Part shown: positions 63,047 through 64,000 of the stretch, piece by piece
How the letters are laid out: the number at the start of each line of letters is the position of its first letter
Position numbering within the stretch: position 1 is the first letter of the stretch
DNA from: Candidatus Amarobacillus elongatus
Lineage (GTDB): Bacteria; Chloroflexota; Dehalococcoidia; Tepidiformales; Tepidiformaceae
DNA length: 64,000 nucleotides
Direction: 5' to 3'
NCBI GenBank assembly: GCA_016703545.1
Contig: JADJBX010000001.1
Location: forward strand, 558,001 to 622,000
Notes under the pieces: generated by a model
What the model was told of the DNA's origin: nothing
Database searches by the model: none
What the model saw: the letters and a program-made list of their open reading frames with translations, nothing else
Program-made: the position numbers and the translations under genes

Positions 63047-63838
63047 ATGGGAATCGAAGCACGGTACGGCGATGTGGCGGTCGAGGTGCGGCCGGACGGC
63101 GTGGTCGTCCTGGAGATTCAGCGGCCGCCAAACAACTTCTTCGACGCCGCCCTGATCGGCGCTCTTTCGGACGTGTACGAGGCGATCGACGCGGAACCTT
63201 CGAGCCGGGCGGTGGTGCTGGCGGCGGCGGGGAAACACTTCTGCGCAGGGGCGAACTTCTCGGCGCAGGCGGCGGGCACGGCGCCCACCGCGCGCGACAC
63301 GAGCAACGACCTCTACATGCAGGCGGCGCGGCTGTTGGAGGCGAAGACGCCCGTGGTGGCGGCGGTCCACGGGGCGGCCATCGGCGGCGGGCTCGGGCTG
63401 GCGTGCTCGGCGGACTTCCGCGTGGGGTGCACCGAGACGCGGATGGCATCGAACTTCGCCCAGCTCGGGTTCCACCACGGGTTCGGGTTGACGATCACGC
63501 TGCCGCCGATTGTGGGGCAGCAGAAGGCGCTGGATATGCTGCTCACGGGGCGGCGGCTCGACGGCGAGGAGTCGTACCGGATCGGGCTGCTGGACCGGCT
63601 GGTCGCGCCGGAGGAAGTACGCGCGGAAGCGATCCGGTACGCAAGCGAGATAGCGTCCTCGGCGCCGCTGGCGGTGCGCAGCATTCGCGCGACGATGCGG
63701 GGCAACATCGGCGAGCGGTATCGCGCGGCGACAACGCACGAGGGCAAGGAGCAGGCGTGGCTGCGGGGGACAGAGGACTTCCGCGAGGGCATCCGCGCGA
63801 GCGCGGAGCGGCGGGCGCCAAACTTCCAGGGGCGGTAA
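63047..63838 (+). CDS. Enoyl-CoA hydratase/isomerase (crotonase) family protein
   Basis: A 263-residue crotonase-fold protein. The oxyanion-hole motifs are KHFCAGANFS and HGAAIGGGLGLACSADFRVG. In the classical hydratases two Glu residues follow in the FxxPExxLG region; here that region reads ASNFAQLGFHHG, so the usual second Glu is absent and the protein may not be a standard hydratase. GGAGG stands about seven bases before the ATG at 63047. It is probably a monocistronic gene closed by a hairpin. Confidence 0.82.
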   Translation: MGIEARYGDVAVEVRPDGVVVLEIQRPPNNFFDAALIGALSDVYEAIDAEPSSRAVVLAAAGKHFCAGANFSAQAAGTAPTARDTSNDLYMQAARLLEAKTPVVAAVHGAAIGGGLGLACSADFRVGCTETRMASNFAQLGFHHGFGLTITLPPIVGQQKALDMLLTGRRLDGEESYRIGLLDRLVAPEEVRAEAIRYASEIASSAPLAVRSIRATMRGNIGERYRAATTHEGKEQAWLRGTEDFREGIRASAERRAPNFQGR

Positions 63839-63863
63839 CGGCCGCCACGTTCGCAGAGACCAC

Positions 63864-63888
63864 GAAGCCCGCGCAATGCGCGGGCTTC
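63864..63888 (+). terminator. Hairpin after the crotonase-family gene
   Basis: GAAGCCCGCGC and GCGCGGGCTTC form an 11-bp perfect stem with loop AAT, 25 bases after the stop codon. The flanking sequence lacks a T run. It may also serve the tRNA-Val gene on the other strand. Confidence 0.6.
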
Positions 63889-63905
63889 GGCGTTGTGGAA
63901 CGGGC

Positions 63906-63982
63906 TGGTGGGCGGTACTGGACTCGAACCAGTGACCTCGTCGGTGTGAACGACGCGCTCTAACCATCTGAGCTAACCGCCC
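63906..63982 (-). tRNA. tRNA-Val (anticodon CAC)
   Basis: A 77-base cloverleaf with encoded CCA. Acceptor arms GGGCGGT and ACCGCCC pair perfectly; the anticodon stem CGTCG/CGACG encloses TTCACAC with anticodon CAC. The T arm GGTTCGAGT is standard. It lies on the minus strand near the right edge of the window. Confidence 0.95.
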
Positions 63983-64000
63983 CAGAGGTTCCCCAGTATG

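Overview
The window is GC-rich bacterial chromosome carrying ordinary housekeeping and accessory genes around one large defence locus. A single-polypeptide FO synthase (coenzyme F420 pathway), an F420-type luciferase-like oxidoreductase, a COG2043/DUF169 protein, Thr/Ala/Pro-rich lipoproteins and frequent GTG/TTG starts fit a high-GC F420-producing lineage. Chloroflexota (Dehalococcoidia/Tepidiforma-like) is my best guess and an actinobacterium is the alternative; this is inference, since no rRNA is present.

Layout. 1-1806: a tRNA-Thr, tRNA-Tyr, tRNA-Thr, tuf, rpmG cluster on the minus strand, resembling the E. coli thrU-tufB order. 1.8-20 kb: a P-type ATPase, an SDR-cupin pair, a GNAT and FO synthase pair divergent from an HxlR regulator, lipoproteins, a thermonuclease, two hydrolases, an aminotransferase, a phosphofructokinase with PPi-type signatures, a cyclophilin, and a secreted zinc-phospholipase-like protein with PKD domains. 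20.3-37 kb: a type I-C CRISPR-Cas locus. The array has about 124 repeats by hand count, followed by a leader and cas2, cas1, cas4, cas7, cas8c (with an internal cas11c), cas5c and cas3, all read on the minus strand. 37.2-42.5 kb: tRNA-Leu, small unknown proteins, purL and a surface protein with an LAxTG-like anchor. 42.6-52.3 kb: a capsule/exopolysaccharide cluster (tyrosine kinase/co-polymerase, initiating sugar transferase, two glycosyltransferases, gmd, fcl, flippase, polymerase). 52.4-64 kb: an Fe-S type regulator, phosphoesterase, F420-type oxidoreductase, metallo-beta-lactamase-fold protein, hydrolase, malQ, two peroxidases with an Rrf2 regulator, an enoyl-CoA hydratase homologue and tRNA-Val.

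How parts fit together. The cas genes form one operon-like block with overlaps or tiny gaps, and the array shares their direction, with the leader next to cas2. No cas6 is present, which is normal because Cas5c processes the crRNA in type I-C. The polysaccharide genes encode initiation, GDP-fucose supply, assembly, flipping, polymerisation and length control.

Caution on quality. At least eleven conserved proteins or protein segments are interrupted by single-base indels, mostly in short G or C runs, and many central CRISPR repeats carry indels too. The pattern points to residual sequencing or assembly error rather than gene decay. I therefore annotate these genes as one CDS each and state where the frame changes.
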